From contig CAMMMI010000003.1 in NCBI GenBank assembly GCA_946497905.1, positions 1-35,670 on the forward strand: a stretch of DNA of 35,670 nt, written 5' to 3'. The notes beneath the pieces are model-generated. The model was not told the DNA's origin, did no database searches, and was given only the letters and a program-made list of their open reading frames with translations. Source of the stretch: an uncultured Clostridium sp. (GTDB taxonomy: Bacteria; Bacillota; Clostridia; TANB77; CAG-508). This document shows positions 7,974 to 14,975 of this stretch, piece after piece; position 1 is the first letter of the stretch; every line of letters starts with the position of its first letter. The position numbers and the translations under genes were made by a program.

Positions 7974-8151
7974 TTTTATCCCCTCCTTATGTATTTTATT
8001 ATACCATATATTCATATAAATTGCAATAATTGTGCATAATTGCATTTTTTATTCTATTTTTGATTTTTTTTGATTTTTTTCAACATTATCATTTTTTGTC
8101 ATATTATATATTAAACAACGAAATGTTGTAAGATGGAAAGGATTGATTTAA

Positions 8152-8280
8152 ATGGATATGAATAATCATAAACCAATGTGTCCAATTTTAGACATTGATG
8201 GTGTAATCTCAGGAGGAAAACAATTTGATCTTGATATTACTTTACCAGATGTTAATAGAAAAAAGTACTATTTATTATAA
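8152..8280 (+). CDS. Possible 42-residue protein, plus strand
   Basis: Reads MDMNNHKPMCPILDIDGVIS, then GGKQFDLDITLPDVNRKKYYLL. The composition is protein-like and not the Phe/Leu/Ile-rich kind made by antisense frames in this AT-rich DNA. A GGAAAGGA-like ribosome binding site lies about 10-15 bases upstream. It converges with the small minus-strand gene and overlaps its last 13 bases. I do not recognise it. It may be a small prophage or host peptide; low confidence. Confidence 0.4.
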   Translation: MDMNNHKPMCPILDIDGVISGGKQFDLDITLPDVNRKKYYLL

Positions 8281-8405
8281 TATTTAAAACAGTTTATCAT
8301 ACCTTTTCTATAAGCATAGTAAAATAAGTTACCAAATATTTTTATTATAATCCTTTCTATAAAATTTAGCTCTTTCATTACTTCATCTAATACTACATCT
8401 TTCAT
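8268..8405 (-). CDS. Small 45-residue amphipathic protein under repressor control
   Basis: Starts MKDVVLDEVMKELNFIERII at an ATG with AAGGAG eight bases upstream (frame open to 8474, but no ribosome binding site there). It contains one hydrophobic or amphipathic stretch (IIIKIFGNLFYYAY). Similar 40-45 residue proteins with a VLxEVMxELNxxE start occur in clostridial mobile elements; their function is unknown to me. An operator region identical in plan to that of the XRE gene lies about 100-140 bases upstream, so it is probably part of the lysogeny switch. Confidence 0.6.
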   Translation of the reverse strand: MKDVVLDEVMKELNFIERIIIKIFGNLFYYAYRKGMINCFKYYNK

Positions 8406-8501
8406 TTCATCTACTCCTTTTCTTTTGAATACATGTATTCTACAATATTCGACATTTTTCATGTCAGTGTCCACTGTTTATTTTTTATTATGAATTTCAT
8501 T

Positions 8502-8548
8502 CACTATGGTGGATATTTTATGAAACATGCATTTTCTTTTATGAAAAT
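8502..8548. promoter_or_regulatory. Operator region B: two palindromes upstream of the 45-residue gene
   Basis: CACTATGGTGGA (8502-8513) is one base short of the GTGGA-type palindrome, and ATTTTC-N6-GAAAAT lies at 8531-8548. The same pair in the same order stands upstream of the XRE gene at 8825-8864. Repetition of both motifs only in front of these two genes suggests a repressor target. The second palindrome also overlaps the T-tract of the XRE terminator. Confidence 0.6.
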
Positions 8549-8572
8549 AAAAAATAGCACTTTTTAGTGCTA
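8545..8572 (-). terminator. Rho-independent terminator of the XRE gene
   Basis: On the minus strand TAGCACT AAAA AGTGCTA is followed by TTTTTTATTTTC. The stem begins inside the TAG stop codon of the repressor gene. Confidence 0.85.
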
Positions 8573-8771
8573 CGGTATTATTCTATATAATTCATCTATT
8601 TTTATGTTTAATGCTTGTGCTATTCTTACAGCTACAGACAAAGACGGCTCTTTTTCGTTTTTTTCAATATAGTTTAAATGTGAACTTGAAATTCCTGTTA
8701 ATCTTGATAGTTGTTCTAAACTATAACCGTTTTTCTTTTCTTATTTTTCTTAATAATATCTCTATTCTCAT
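8570..8771 (-). CDS. XRE-family HTH repressor with +1 frameshift at CGG codon 15
   Basis: Frame 0 from the ATG at 8771 gives MRIEILLRKIRKEK, then CGG, TTA, TAG. Skipping the C of CGG (8729) gives KEKGYSLEQLSRLTGISSS, then HLNYIEKNEKEPS and ALNIKIDELYRI, a full-length 66-residue Cro/C1-type helix-turn-helix ending at TAG 8570. The shift joins helix 1 to helix 2 at the turn where XRE proteins usually carry K-G. It is likely the prophage repressor: paired operator motifs precede it and it sits next to an ImmA-like gene. The missing frame is explained by the CGG alone. An assembly error or a dead gene remains possible. Confidence 0.85.
8727..8729 (-). other. In-frame CGG, proposed +1 frameshift site in XRE repressor
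   Basis: The context is GAA AAA CGG T TAT. Frame 0 stops two codons after CGG (TTA TAG). Skipping C gives GGT TAT AGT TTA (G-Y-S-L), the canonical start of HTH helix 2. Confidence 0.75.
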
Positions 8772-8824
8772 ATATTTCCACCTTGTCTTTAGTATATCCA
8801 ATTTTTTATATAACATACTTTTTA

Positions 8825-8864
8825 TCCACTATGGTGGAAAAGTGCAATTTTCTTATACGAAAAT
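8825..8864. promoter_or_regulatory. Operator region A upstream of the XRE repressor
   Basis: TCCAC-TATG-GTGGA (8825-8838) and ATTTTC-N6-GAAAAT (8847-8864) lie 50-90 bases upstream of the repressor ATG. Both motifs recur, in the same order, at 8502-8548. Inferred autoregulatory operators. Confidence 0.6.
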
Positions 8865-8892
8865 AAAAAAGAAGCCACAAATGACTTCTTTT
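8861..8892 (-). terminator. Rho-independent terminator between the two-TM gene and the repressor
   Basis: AAAAGAAG (8867-8874) and CTTCTTTT (8885-8892) form an 8-bp stem with a 10-base loop. On the minus strand the transcript continues TTTTTTATTTTC. It separates the ImmA-like/two-TM operon from the repressor. Confidence 0.7.
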
Positions 8893-8990
8893 CCTCACGT
8901 TATTGAGTTAACTCTTTTATAAATATATTTGTTAATTATATTATAGCATGTTTTATTGAAAATGTTTATTGAAATTTGTCGAAAAGAAAA

Positions 8991-9008
8991 GGAACTATGA
9001 TTAGTTCT
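8991..9008. terminator. Hairpin overlapping the end of the two-TM gene
   Basis: GAACTA (8992-8997) TGAT TAGTTC (9002-9007) form a stem across the stop codon of the two-TM gene, with CTTTTCTTTT on the minus side and CTCTTTATTTTT on the plus side. Possibly a weak bidirectional terminator. Confidence 0.4.
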
Positions 9009-9522
9009 CTTTATTTTTATCATTCTTATTTTTTATTTTATTTTTGCTATAATCATTATTTTTAGTATATCTTTTTATTGGATTGTTATTTTCTAATATA
9101 ATATTTAAAGCATTTGTTAAATTGTCTTTAAATAAATATTTAACAATAACTCTAACTAATACATATATTTCCGCTATACCACCAGTTATAAATAGATTAA
9201 AACTTGAATCTGAATAATTTAAAATTTCTAATCCTTTTAATATAAAAATAACTGTGAGTGCAAATAATTCAAAAGATAAAATTATTATTAATATTACTGC
9301 ATATTTTTGTCTTAATTTTTGATCTTTATAAATGTTATCTGTAAACAGGTCTACTATTTTATCATTCATATCCCATTTTTTATTTATTTCATTTATTGGT
9401 CTTATATTTTCATTAGTATTCTCGTTCAACTTTGATACTTTATCTTTTGAATCAAAAATTTTTTTTATATTTTCTTTGGCGTTTTCTTTATTTTTTGCAG
9501 GAATACTTATATTTTTACTCAC
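9001..9522 (-). CDS. Two-helix membrane protein paired with the ImmA-like protein
   Basis: 173 residues: a charged coiled N-terminus (1-70, Lys/Asn/Glu-rich), two membrane helices (YAVILIIILSFELFALTVIF, and FNLFITGGIAEIYVLVRVIV) and a highly basic Asn/Lys tail. The start codon overlaps the end of the ImmA-like gene by one base, so the two are translationally coupled. I recognise no domain. A membrane protein coupled to an ImmA-like partner in a lysogeny region could be a superinfection-exclusion or abortive-infection effector, but this is inference from context. Confidence 0.75.
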   Translation of the reverse strand: MSKNISIPAKNKENAKENIKKIFDSKDKVSKLNENTNENIRPINEINKKWDMNDKIVDLFTDNIYKDQKLRQKYAVILIIILSFELFALTVIFILKGLEILNYSDSSFNLFITGGIAEIYVLVRVIVKYLFKDNLTNALNIILENNNPIKRYTKNNDYSKNKIKNKNDKNKEN

Positions 9523-10007
9523 TATAACAATCCTAGCGTATTAAGCCTTAGCGTCATAGAAGAAACAGAAACATGAAATAATTCTGCCAATTCTAATATT
9601 GTACTGTTTGAATTATATACACTTTCTAAAAGTGTTTTATTAATAAGTAGAGCTCCTGCAAAATATTCTACTTCTTTTTCTTCTTCATTAATTTCTTTAT
9701 CTATCAAATTTATATGAATTTCTTCTTCTTTTATTTTTTCTTCATATAATATATAATATCCCAATTCTTCTGCTATCGTAAATCTTTGCTTAACTTTTGC
9801 ATCATTTTTATTTACTAATATTTTAAACTCATCTTTTTCTTTATAATATCTTATTGCTCCTGATATCTTATTATCTAATTCTCCTTCATATACAGATATA
9901 TCATACGTTCTTGCTATTTTTACTGGGTCTACAGGGATATTATACATATCGTTGTTTATTAAGATTCTTGAAGTTAAATTTTCTAGCTTTTCATTTATTT
10001 TGCTCAT
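9522..10007 (-). CDS. ImmA/IrrE (M78)-like protein with a degenerate zinc site
   Basis: 161 residues with the M78 family layout: PVDPVKIARTYDISVYEG, then KILVNKNDAKVKQRFTIAEELGYYILYEE and a C-terminal helical part ending with a small helix-turn-helix-like region (STILELAELFHVSVSSM, then TLRLNTLGLL). Where family members have HELGH, this has EELGY (residues 80-84), so both zinc-binding histidines are replaced while the middle Glu remains. It is therefore probably not a protease and may act as a sensor or binding partner. Good AGGAGG-like start; coupled to the downstream two-TM gene. Confidence 0.85.
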   Translation of the reverse strand: MSKINEKLENLTSRILINNDMYNIPVDPVKIARTYDISVYEGELDNKISGAIRYYKEKDEFKILVNKNDAKVKQRFTIAEELGYYILYEEKIKEEEIHINLIDKEINEEEKEVEYFAGALLINKTLLESVYNSNSTILELAELFHVSVSSMTLRLNTLGLL

Positions 10008-10308
10008 ATAAATCCCTCCTCTGTATTATATGTTTTTCTACGTTTATTATTACTAACTGCATATATTATATATTATTGTTTTTTATAAATCAAGACTGTT
10101 TTTAGCTTATTTTTTTAGAAAGTTATATTATTATGTATATTTTGTTTTAATTTTTTGTTAAAAATAAAAAGATTGAAATATCAACGAAACTCAACCTTTC
10201 AAAATCAACTTTAAGCCTTTTTTATTTTGAATTAATATACTTATATACCTTGATTTTTGGCTATTTTTCAGTATTTTTAAATTTTTTTTAACTTTTTTAA
10301 AAAAGCTA

Positions 10309-10347
10309 TTGACAATTACGTATTGTACGTAGTATAATGTAATTGTT
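10309..10347 (+). promoter_or_regulatory. hicAB promoter with overlapping palindrome
   Basis: TTGACA (10309-10314) and TATAAT (10333-10338) are spaced by 18 bases. ACGTA-TTG-TACGT lies in the spacer, and ACAATTAC...GTAATTGT (10312-10347) brackets the -10 box. HicB antitoxins commonly autorepress their operon, so this is a plausible HicB operator. Confidence 0.75.
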
Positions 10348-10361
10348 AGGAGGAAAATGTC

Positions 10362-10545
10362 ATGACATTTCGTGAGTTAGAGAAATTGTTAATCTCTAAT
10401 GGCTGGTACCATCATCATACTAACGGTTCACATTACATATACAGAAACAATGACATCAAACGGTAGTATACCAGTACCACGTCATAAAGGAGATATTCCA
10501 AAAGGTACTCTTAACAGTATTTTAAAACAAGCTGGGTTGAAATAG
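10362..10545 (+). CDS. hicA: HicA-type mRNA interferase toxin with +1 frameshift at CGG codon 34
   Basis: From the ATG at 10362 (GGAGG eight bases upstream) frame 0 reads MTFRELEKLLISNGWYHHHT, then NGSHYIYRNNDIK, then CGG TAG. Skipping the C (10461) gives KGSIPVPRHKGDIPKGTLNS, then ILKQAGLK and TAG at 10545: the complete ~60-residue HicA fold, with the catalytic histidine in GSHY and the terminal ILKQAGLK signature. HicA cleaves mRNA in ribosome complexes; HicB next door neutralises it. The stop directly after CGG means toxin is made only if the ribosome shifts. A disabled toxin or an assembly error are the alternatives. Confidence 0.88.
10461..10463 (+). other. In-frame CGG, proposed +1 frameshift site in HicA
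   Basis: The context is ATC AAA CGG T AGT. Frame 0 meets TAG immediately after CGG. Skipping C gives GGT AGT ATA CCA (G-S-I-P), matching the HicA strand that reads (x)VPxHxGxDIPxGTL in the family. This is the only shift site on the plus strand, so the pattern follows the coding strand. Confidence 0.75.
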
Positions 10546-10581
10546 ACCCTTGCTTGTGAATATTTTGGGAGGTATTTAGTT

Positions 10582-11016
10582 ATGAAAGTTATTTATCCAG
10601 TTTTGTTTTATGAAGAAAAAGAAAATGGCTATTCCGTCTTTGTTCCAGATTTAAATAATACTTCTACTTGTGGTAGCACTTTAGAAGAAGCTATGTATAT
10701 GGCGGAGGATTTAATAGCTGGAATTGTATTAGATGAAATGGAAGAAGGAAACAAAATACCAGTCGAAAGTAGAATTGAAGATGTAACATTTGAAGAATTA
10801 GAAAAAACATTAGATATAGAAAATTGGGATTATATTTCTAAATTTAAAACATATATAGCAGTAGACATAAGCTCTTTTGCTGAAAAATGGGGAAAAGAAT
10901 TAATTAAAAAGACTGTAAATATTCCTAAATGGGTAAATACTAAAGCTGAAGATTTAAAAATAAATTTTTCAAAAACTTTAGAAGAAGCATTACTACAAAA
11001 AATTTATAAAGAATAA
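10582..11016 (+). CDS. hicB: HicB-family antitoxin
   Basis: 144 residues beginning MKVIYPVLFYEEKENGYSVF and then VPDLNNTSTCGSTLEEAM, the HicB N-terminal fold that binds and blocks HicA. The C-terminal half (from about residue 85) is longer than in minimal HicB and may include the DNA-binding or dimerisation part. It lies 36 bases after hicA, with GGGAGG upstream of its start. It contains no in-frame CGG, so the antitoxin is made by ordinary translation while its toxin needs the shift. Confidence 0.88.
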   Translation: MKVIYPVLFYEEKENGYSVFVPDLNNTSTCGSTLEEAMYMAEDLIAGIVLDEMEEGNKIPVESRIEDVTFEELEKTLDIENWDYISKFKTYIAVDISSFAEKWGKELIKKTVNIPKWVNTKAEDLKINFSKTLEEALLQKIYKE

Positions 11017-11020
11017 TTTT

Positions 11021-11052
11021 CTAGACTAGAATTTAATCTAGTCTAGTTTTAT
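11021..11052. terminator. Strong terminator after hicAB, probably bidirectional
   Basis: CTAGACTAGA (11021-11030) and TCTAGTCTAG (11037-11046) form a perfect 10-bp stem with a 6-base loop, followed by TTTTATT on the plus strand and AAAATTATT upstream. It also faces the end of the amidase gene and the late phage operon. Confidence 0.8.
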
Positions 11053-11088
11053 TCTACTACATTTATTCTAAATGCTTCTAATCTTAAG

Positions 11089-11829
11089 CTATTTTACTCC
11101 ACCAGTCCATTTAGCAAAACCTATCTTGTAATTAGATGTTCCGTCTACTTTATATCTCACCATTGGTCTATTATTAAATATTCCGAAACAATCACATTGC
11201 TCATATGGACTTAAGTATCCTATTTGTTTTGTTAAACTTGTATCTGCATATATATATTCTTTTGTTGAACCATTCTTATATGTTCTCACTGGTTCATCAC
11301 TCCCTCCTTCTTGAACTACTACTGTTGTAGCAGGTTGTCCTAATTTATTTGCTACATCATTTTTGAATTGTATCCAAACGCTTTCATTTCTTACATAGTA
11401 ACGTGGACATTCTTTTCCTGTTACATCGTAATGCCTTATTATATTATTCACAGATAAATTATATCTTCTACAAATATCAGCACATAATTCTACTAAACTA
11501 TTATATGTAGCATCATTAAACTTACCGCCCCAATCTGGGTGACAATCTTCTATTCCTATGCTCTTTCTATTCATGCTGTAAGAGCCACTATGAAAAGCCA
11601 CTTCATTTTCTGGAATACATCTTATTATTTCTCCTTGCAGTCCTATGATATAATGAGAACTTGCAGATGTTTTATGAGAATTTGCTAAAGAATTAAAATA
11701 GTTTCTATTTCCTATAGCAGAGCTTCCTGCATTTCCTACCCAATGAACTACTATATATTGAATTGTATTTTGTTTTTCTCCACTTCTGCAATATGAACTT
11801 ACAGTTAAAAGATTTTCTTGAATATTCAT
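11089..11829 (-). CDS. Phage endolysin: N-acetylmuramoyl-L-alanine amidase
   Basis: 246 residues. An Amidase_2 (PGRP-like, zinc) domain spans residues 10-165 with ligands H29 (IVVHW), H133 (IRHYD) and C141 (KECP). The GIEDCHPDWGG segment is the usual central motif. A C-terminal ~60-residue part (VRTYKNGSTKEYIYADTS, then YKIGFAKWTGG) is the cell-wall binding region, here a single copy. It cuts the glycan-peptide bond at the end of the lytic cycle. The start overlaps the stop of the preceding 24-codon ORF (TAATG) and has GGGGAGG upstream. Last gene of the late operon, after the holin. Confidence 0.93.
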   Translation of the reverse strand: MNIQENLLTVSSYCRSGEKQNTIQYIVVHWVGNAGSSAIGNRNYFNSLANSHKTSASSHYIIGLQGEIIRCIPENEVAFHSGSYSMNRKSIGIEDCHPDWGGKFNDATYNSLVELCADICRRYNLSVNNIIRHYDVTGKECPRYYVRNESVWIQFKNDVANKLGQPATTVVVQEGGSDEPVRTYKNGSTKEYIYADTSLTKQIGYLSPYEQCDCFGIFNNRPMVRYKVDGTSNYKIGFAKWTGGVK

Positions 11830-11903
11830 TATTCATTCGCCTCCCCTAAGTTGTCTTGTTCAGCTAAATCTGTTACTTCTTCTATAACTTCATTATCTTC
11901 CAT
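11829..11903 (-). CDS. Tiny 24-residue acidic peptide between holin and amidase
   Basis: MEDNEVIEEVTDLAEQDNLG followed by EANE, preceded by AAGGAGGAG and stopping in a TAATG overlap with the amidase start. Very acidic. It may mainly serve translational coupling of the amidase. Real as a translated unit by its ribosome binding site and position; function unknown. Confidence 0.55.
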   Translation of the reverse strand: MEDNEVIEEVTDLAEQDNLGEANE

Positions 11904-11905
11904 TA

Positions 11906-12160
11906 TTACTCCTCCTTGTTTTTAATATTAATTAAATCTGCTACTCCACCTGCTCCCATTGTTGCAACTATACATAATACAATTGCTTGTAATAAGTCTG
12001 ATTCTATTCCTGTAAAATAACAGATTATAGCACTAATTACACCAATAACAACGTTTTGTATTGGTATATACTTGTTTGGTATGCTATCTATAAATATTTT
12101 TGTTATAGCTCCAAAAATATAAGCAATTATTGCTATTATTATTACATATGTTATTTCCAT
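11906..12160 (-). CDS. Phage holin
   Basis: 84 residues. An N-terminal membrane helix (VIIIAIIAYIFGAITKIF), the IPIQNVVIGVISAIICYF segment and a third hydrophobic segment (LQAIVLCIVATMGAGGVADL) match small phage holins of the type encoded directly before the endolysin in clostridial siphoviruses. It forms membrane lesions that release or activate the amidase. Position and topology support the call. Confidence 0.8.
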   Translation of the reverse strand: MEITYVIIIAIIAYIFGAITKIFIDSIPNKYIPIQNVVIGVISAIICYFTGIESDLLQAIVLCIVATMGAGGVADLINIKNKEE

Positions 12161-12176
12161 AAAATAGTTACTCCTT

Positions 12177-12473
12177 TCAATCTATTCCAATTTTTGCTAA
12201 AACAAAAGTTACTATTGCTGTAATAACAACAGAAACTATTGTGCCCACTAAACTAAACATTCGTTGTCTAGGTTGGTCTTTTATTCCTTCTACATCTTTT
12301 TCAATAGATGTTACTTTTTCTTTTAAATTGTTTATATCTTTTGTATTTTCTTTTGTGTTGTTATAAGCTCTATAACATATATCTTCTATCTTTTTATAAT
12401 CATCTAATTTGCTTTCTATAACTGCTAAGCGAGTTAATACTTGTATTTCAAAGCTTTCTTCTTTATTTTCCAT
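12177..12473 (-). CDS. XhlA-like lysis-associated membrane protein
   Basis: 98 residues: a coiled-coil N-terminus (TRLAVIESKLDDYKKIEDIC, then TKDINNLKEKVTSIEKDVEG) and one C-terminal membrane helix (FSLVGTIVSVVITAIVTFVL). This is the layout of the Bacillus PBSX XhlA family, which works with the holin and endolysin. The start overlaps the stop of the preceding XkdX-like gene by one base. Confidence 0.75.
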   Translation of the reverse strand: MENKEESFEIQVLTRLAVIESKLDDYKKIEDICYRAYNNTKENTKDINNLKEKVTSIEKDVEGIKDQPRQRMFSLVGTIVSVVITAIVTFVLAKIGID

Positions 12474-12664
12474 TATTGTTCCTCGCTTTCTTTAGTTTCT
12501 TCTACAACTTTATAAACATCTTCTACTTTTAAAGTTAAATTTGTGTATTCTTCATCACTTATTTTACTCATTGCATAAAATACGTCTAATTTGTTTTGTA
12601 TTTCTTCTTTGTTTTCGTAGTATTTTTTAGTGATTAAATTTTCTAATAATGTTGCTATATCCAT
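12473..12664 (-). CDS. Short XkdX-like tail-module protein
   Basis: 63 residues, MDIATLLENLITKKYYENKE then FYAMSKISDEEYTNLTLKVE. It resembles the short XkdX-type ORFs found after the tail-fibre gene in PBSX-like and clostridial phages. The ATG at 12664 has GAGGTG upstream and directly follows the tail-fibre stop. Structural role uncertain. Confidence 0.6.
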   Translation of the reverse strand: MDIATLLENLITKKYYENKEEIQNKLDVFYAMSKISDEEYTNLTLKVEDVYKVVEETKESEEQ

Positions 12665-12665
12665 C

Positions 12666-14492
12666 TTATAACACCTCACTTTCTAAATCGGTTTGTAGGT
12701 TATCTAATAACATAGCACTTGTATTAGCTGTGCTTAGTAATTCATTTATTGTGTTTAATTGTTTTTGCATATTAGTTACTTTGTTATCTATATATGTCTT
12801 TGTATCTGCTATATATTCCATTTCCACTTCTGCATTATCTGTAAATACATTTGTTACTGTCTTGTATGTTTTTGCGTTTTGAAGTTGATTATATGCTTCT
12901 TGTTGTTCTTCTGTGTATGGTTCAATCTCTTCTTCTGCTAATTCGTATTCAAGTATAACTGGTGTACCATTTGCTTTTTGTTGTGATAAGAAAGATTTAA
13001 AACTTTCAATACATTTTTCGTTTGTACTTGTATCAGCAAGTTTATCTATCTCTATTCTTATTCTAAAGCCTCCAACACCATTAAACCAAAAACACGGTTC
13101 ATCAATATCTGCTCCATTTATTTTTCCTTTAAAATGCGTACAAAGAGCTTTTATGCTATCGGTTCCAGTGCTTGCATATCCTCTAAAATCATTTAGCAAA
13201 AGATTTACCGTTTTTGTTTTTTTATTTCCAAAAGTCCAATTTTCAGTACCATTTAACTCAATTTGCTTTTTAACATGGTGTATTCCGTCATCTGCTAAAT
13301 AATCGCCTTCATACATTTTTTGACCCTCTGCAAGTGTAAAGATATATTCTTGATTATCAATTTTTATTTCTGTTTCTGTAGAATTTGCTTCTAATAACGA
13401 TATTCTTGCTTCTAAAGACACATTGTTGTTTGCTGATACAGACAAAAAACTTCTAAGCAACATAGTTGTATCATCAAAATTTGCTCTACTCGTTATAATT
13501 TTTTCAAATTTTGCAGTTTTAAATTGACTAATTTGAAAATATGTTAAAAAAGCTTCAAAAATAGTACTTCCTGACACACAAAAGAAACCTCTTTCTGTAG
13601 TTTGTGATATACTTGCATTTCTAATTTCAACTAACAATTTATATTGTGTATTTGCCTTTATTTTGTTTTTAAATTTACTAAATTTAATAAATGAGTTCAC
13701 ATAGAGAGTTGAAGAAGTTGCATTGTTTAATGAGTATTTTCCCCAGCCATCTTCCAAAGGGGTAAAACCAGCAGAAGTAGTGTGCCAAAAAGATTTATCT
13801 GTTATTGGTGTCGCATATCCATTTAATGCCAAATTTTCGTTACATACTGTTATATCTATATCTCCTGTAACATTTTCAATATTAACTGGTGCTTTTGATG
13901 TCGGTTCGCCATTTTGTATTGAATTTCCAAAAACATTTATTTTCGCATTTTGTCCACTTGCGTCTTGCACGTTTATATTGCTAGATTTTTCTGTTGTTAT
14001 ATGTATTTGATTGTCGTCTAGTTGCTCGATTTTTTGGTTTTGGGTGGCTTGTTCTGCTTGAATTTCTGCTATATCTTCTTTTATTTCTGTGTCATCATAG
14101 TTGTTTAATCCTTCTAATTTTGTTTTTAATTCTGCTGTGAAATCTTCTGTACTTAACCCTTTTCCTTCTACTTTATCAACTTTGTTTGCAATGTTTTGCT
14201 TATTTGTTTCGTTGTCTGCTTTTAAAGTATTTATATCCTGCTTGTTTGTTGTGTTATCTGTTTCTAGTGCAGTTACTCTATTTTTTAAGCTTGTTATATC
14301 TCCACTTGCTGTGCCTTGTCCACTTTGCAAATCTTCTATATTTTGCTGTGCTGTTGTTAATTCATCTGCGTTGTTGTTTACTACACTTTTTATTTCGTTC
14401 ATATCTTCATCTAGCACTTTGTTTTTATCTGGTACATTAGGGTCATTTTGTAGACCGATTTTATCTTCATAATCTATTTTTTGTACTGACAT
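12666..14492 (-). CDS. Phage tail fibre / receptor-binding baseplate protein
   Basis: 608 residues. Residues ~25-160 are heptad-like (NNADELTTAQQNIEDLQSGQ, then SLKNRVTALETDNTTNKQDI), a trimeric stalk. Residues ~190-500 are beta-rich, with a carbohydrate-binding-like stretch and an EGQKMYEGDYLADDGIHHVK-type segment common in tail appendages of gut phages. The C-terminus is again coiled (YIDNKVTNMQKQLNTINELL). It sits at the end of the tail module before the lysis genes. Host-range determinant by position. AAGGAGG precedes the ATG. Confidence 0.75.
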   Translation of the reverse strand: MSVQKIDYEDKIGLQNDPNVPDKNKVLDEDMNEIKSVVNNNADELTTAQQNIEDLQSGQGTASGDITSLKNRVTALETDNTTNKQDINTLKADNETNKQNIANKVDKVEGKGLSTEDFTAELKTKLEGLNNYDDTEIKEDIAEIQAEQATQNQKIEQLDDNQIHITTEKSSNINVQDASGQNAKINVFGNSIQNGEPTSKAPVNIENVTGDIDITVCNENLALNGYATPITDKSFWHTTSAGFTPLEDGWGKYSLNNATSSTLYVNSFIKFSKFKNKIKANTQYKLLVEIRNASISQTTERGFFCVSGSTIFEAFLTYFQISQFKTAKFEKIITSRANFDDTTMLLRSFLSVSANNNVSLEARISLLEANSTETEIKIDNQEYIFTLAEGQKMYEGDYLADDGIHHVKKQIELNGTENWTFGNKKTKTVNLLLNDFRGYASTGTDSIKALCTHFKGKINGADIDEPCFWFNGVGGFRIRIEIDKLADTSTNEKCIESFKSFLSQQKANGTPVILEYELAEEEIEPYTEEQQEAYNQLQNAKTYKTVTNVFTDNAEVEMEYIADTKTYIDNKVTNMQKQLNTINELLSTANTSAMLLDNLQTDLESEVL

Positions 14493-14510
14493 GTTTTCCT
14501 CCTTTATTAA

Positions 14511-14972
14511 TTAGGTATCTTTACGGTTCTTGTATCCAACGACTTTGAAAACTCTGATAAAACCTTGGTAATCTATGCTTGTTTGAACTGTGTTTCCGTT
14601 GAATACTGAATTATAAAAATGTACAACATTAAGCTTATTCTCTAAAATTTGATATTCTTGTCCATCTTTATACACGTTAACACTTCCTATTTTAGTAGTT
14701 TCTAATGTGACATATTTTTCGTGTGGTTTCATGACTTTTACACAACTAAAAATCCTTTCTCCATTTCCAGAGCTTCTATCGTTATCAAAATATATTTCAA
14801 TTTCATCGTAATTTTCAACTGTTTCACTTAAAGTTATATCTCCATTTGTTCCAACTTCATTTTTATATAAAATTTCTCCTTCTATTGCTTCTTCAATATT
14901 ATCTTGTAATGCTTCTAAAGTTTGTTCTGAGATTGCTGGTGCCTGTAAATTTTTAAAATCTATTTTTTTCAT
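14511..14972 (-). CDS. Conserved phage tail-region protein
   Basis: 153 residues starting MKKIDFKNLQAPAISEQTLE, then a short helix and a beta-rich region containing GDITLSETVENYDEIEIYFD. Proteins with this LSESVANYxxIEI-type strand pattern occur in baseplate modules of Gram-positive siphophages. I do not know a specific function. The gene is tightly packed between the tail fibre and the 311-residue tail gene. Confidence 0.65.
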   Translation of the reverse strand: MKKIDFKNLQAPAISEQTLEALQDNIEEAIEGEILYKNEVGTNGDITLSETVENYDEIEIYFDNDRSSGNGERIFSCVKVMKPHEKYVTLETTKIGSVNVYKDGQEYQILENKLNVVHFYNSVFNGNTVQTSIDYQGFIRVFKVVGYKNRKDT

Positions 14973-14975
14973 TTT

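Noticed and set aside
8611-8922. Plus-strand 103-codon ORF over the repressor
   Set aside because: It is the antisense of the XRE gene and its operator; the minus strand gives a recognisable HTH once the CGG shift is applied.
1-11016. Recombinase at the left edge as the integrase of this prophage
   Set aside because: About 6 kb of host-type genes lie between it and the lysogeny block, so the link is not supported; it may belong to another element. I found no att duplication to decide.
12649-14472. Plus-strand ORFs under the tail fibre and other late genes
   Set aside because: They are rich in Phe, Leu, Ile, Ser and Cys, lack ribosome binding sites, and lie opposite well-supported genes; they are antisense shadows of AT-rich coding DNA.
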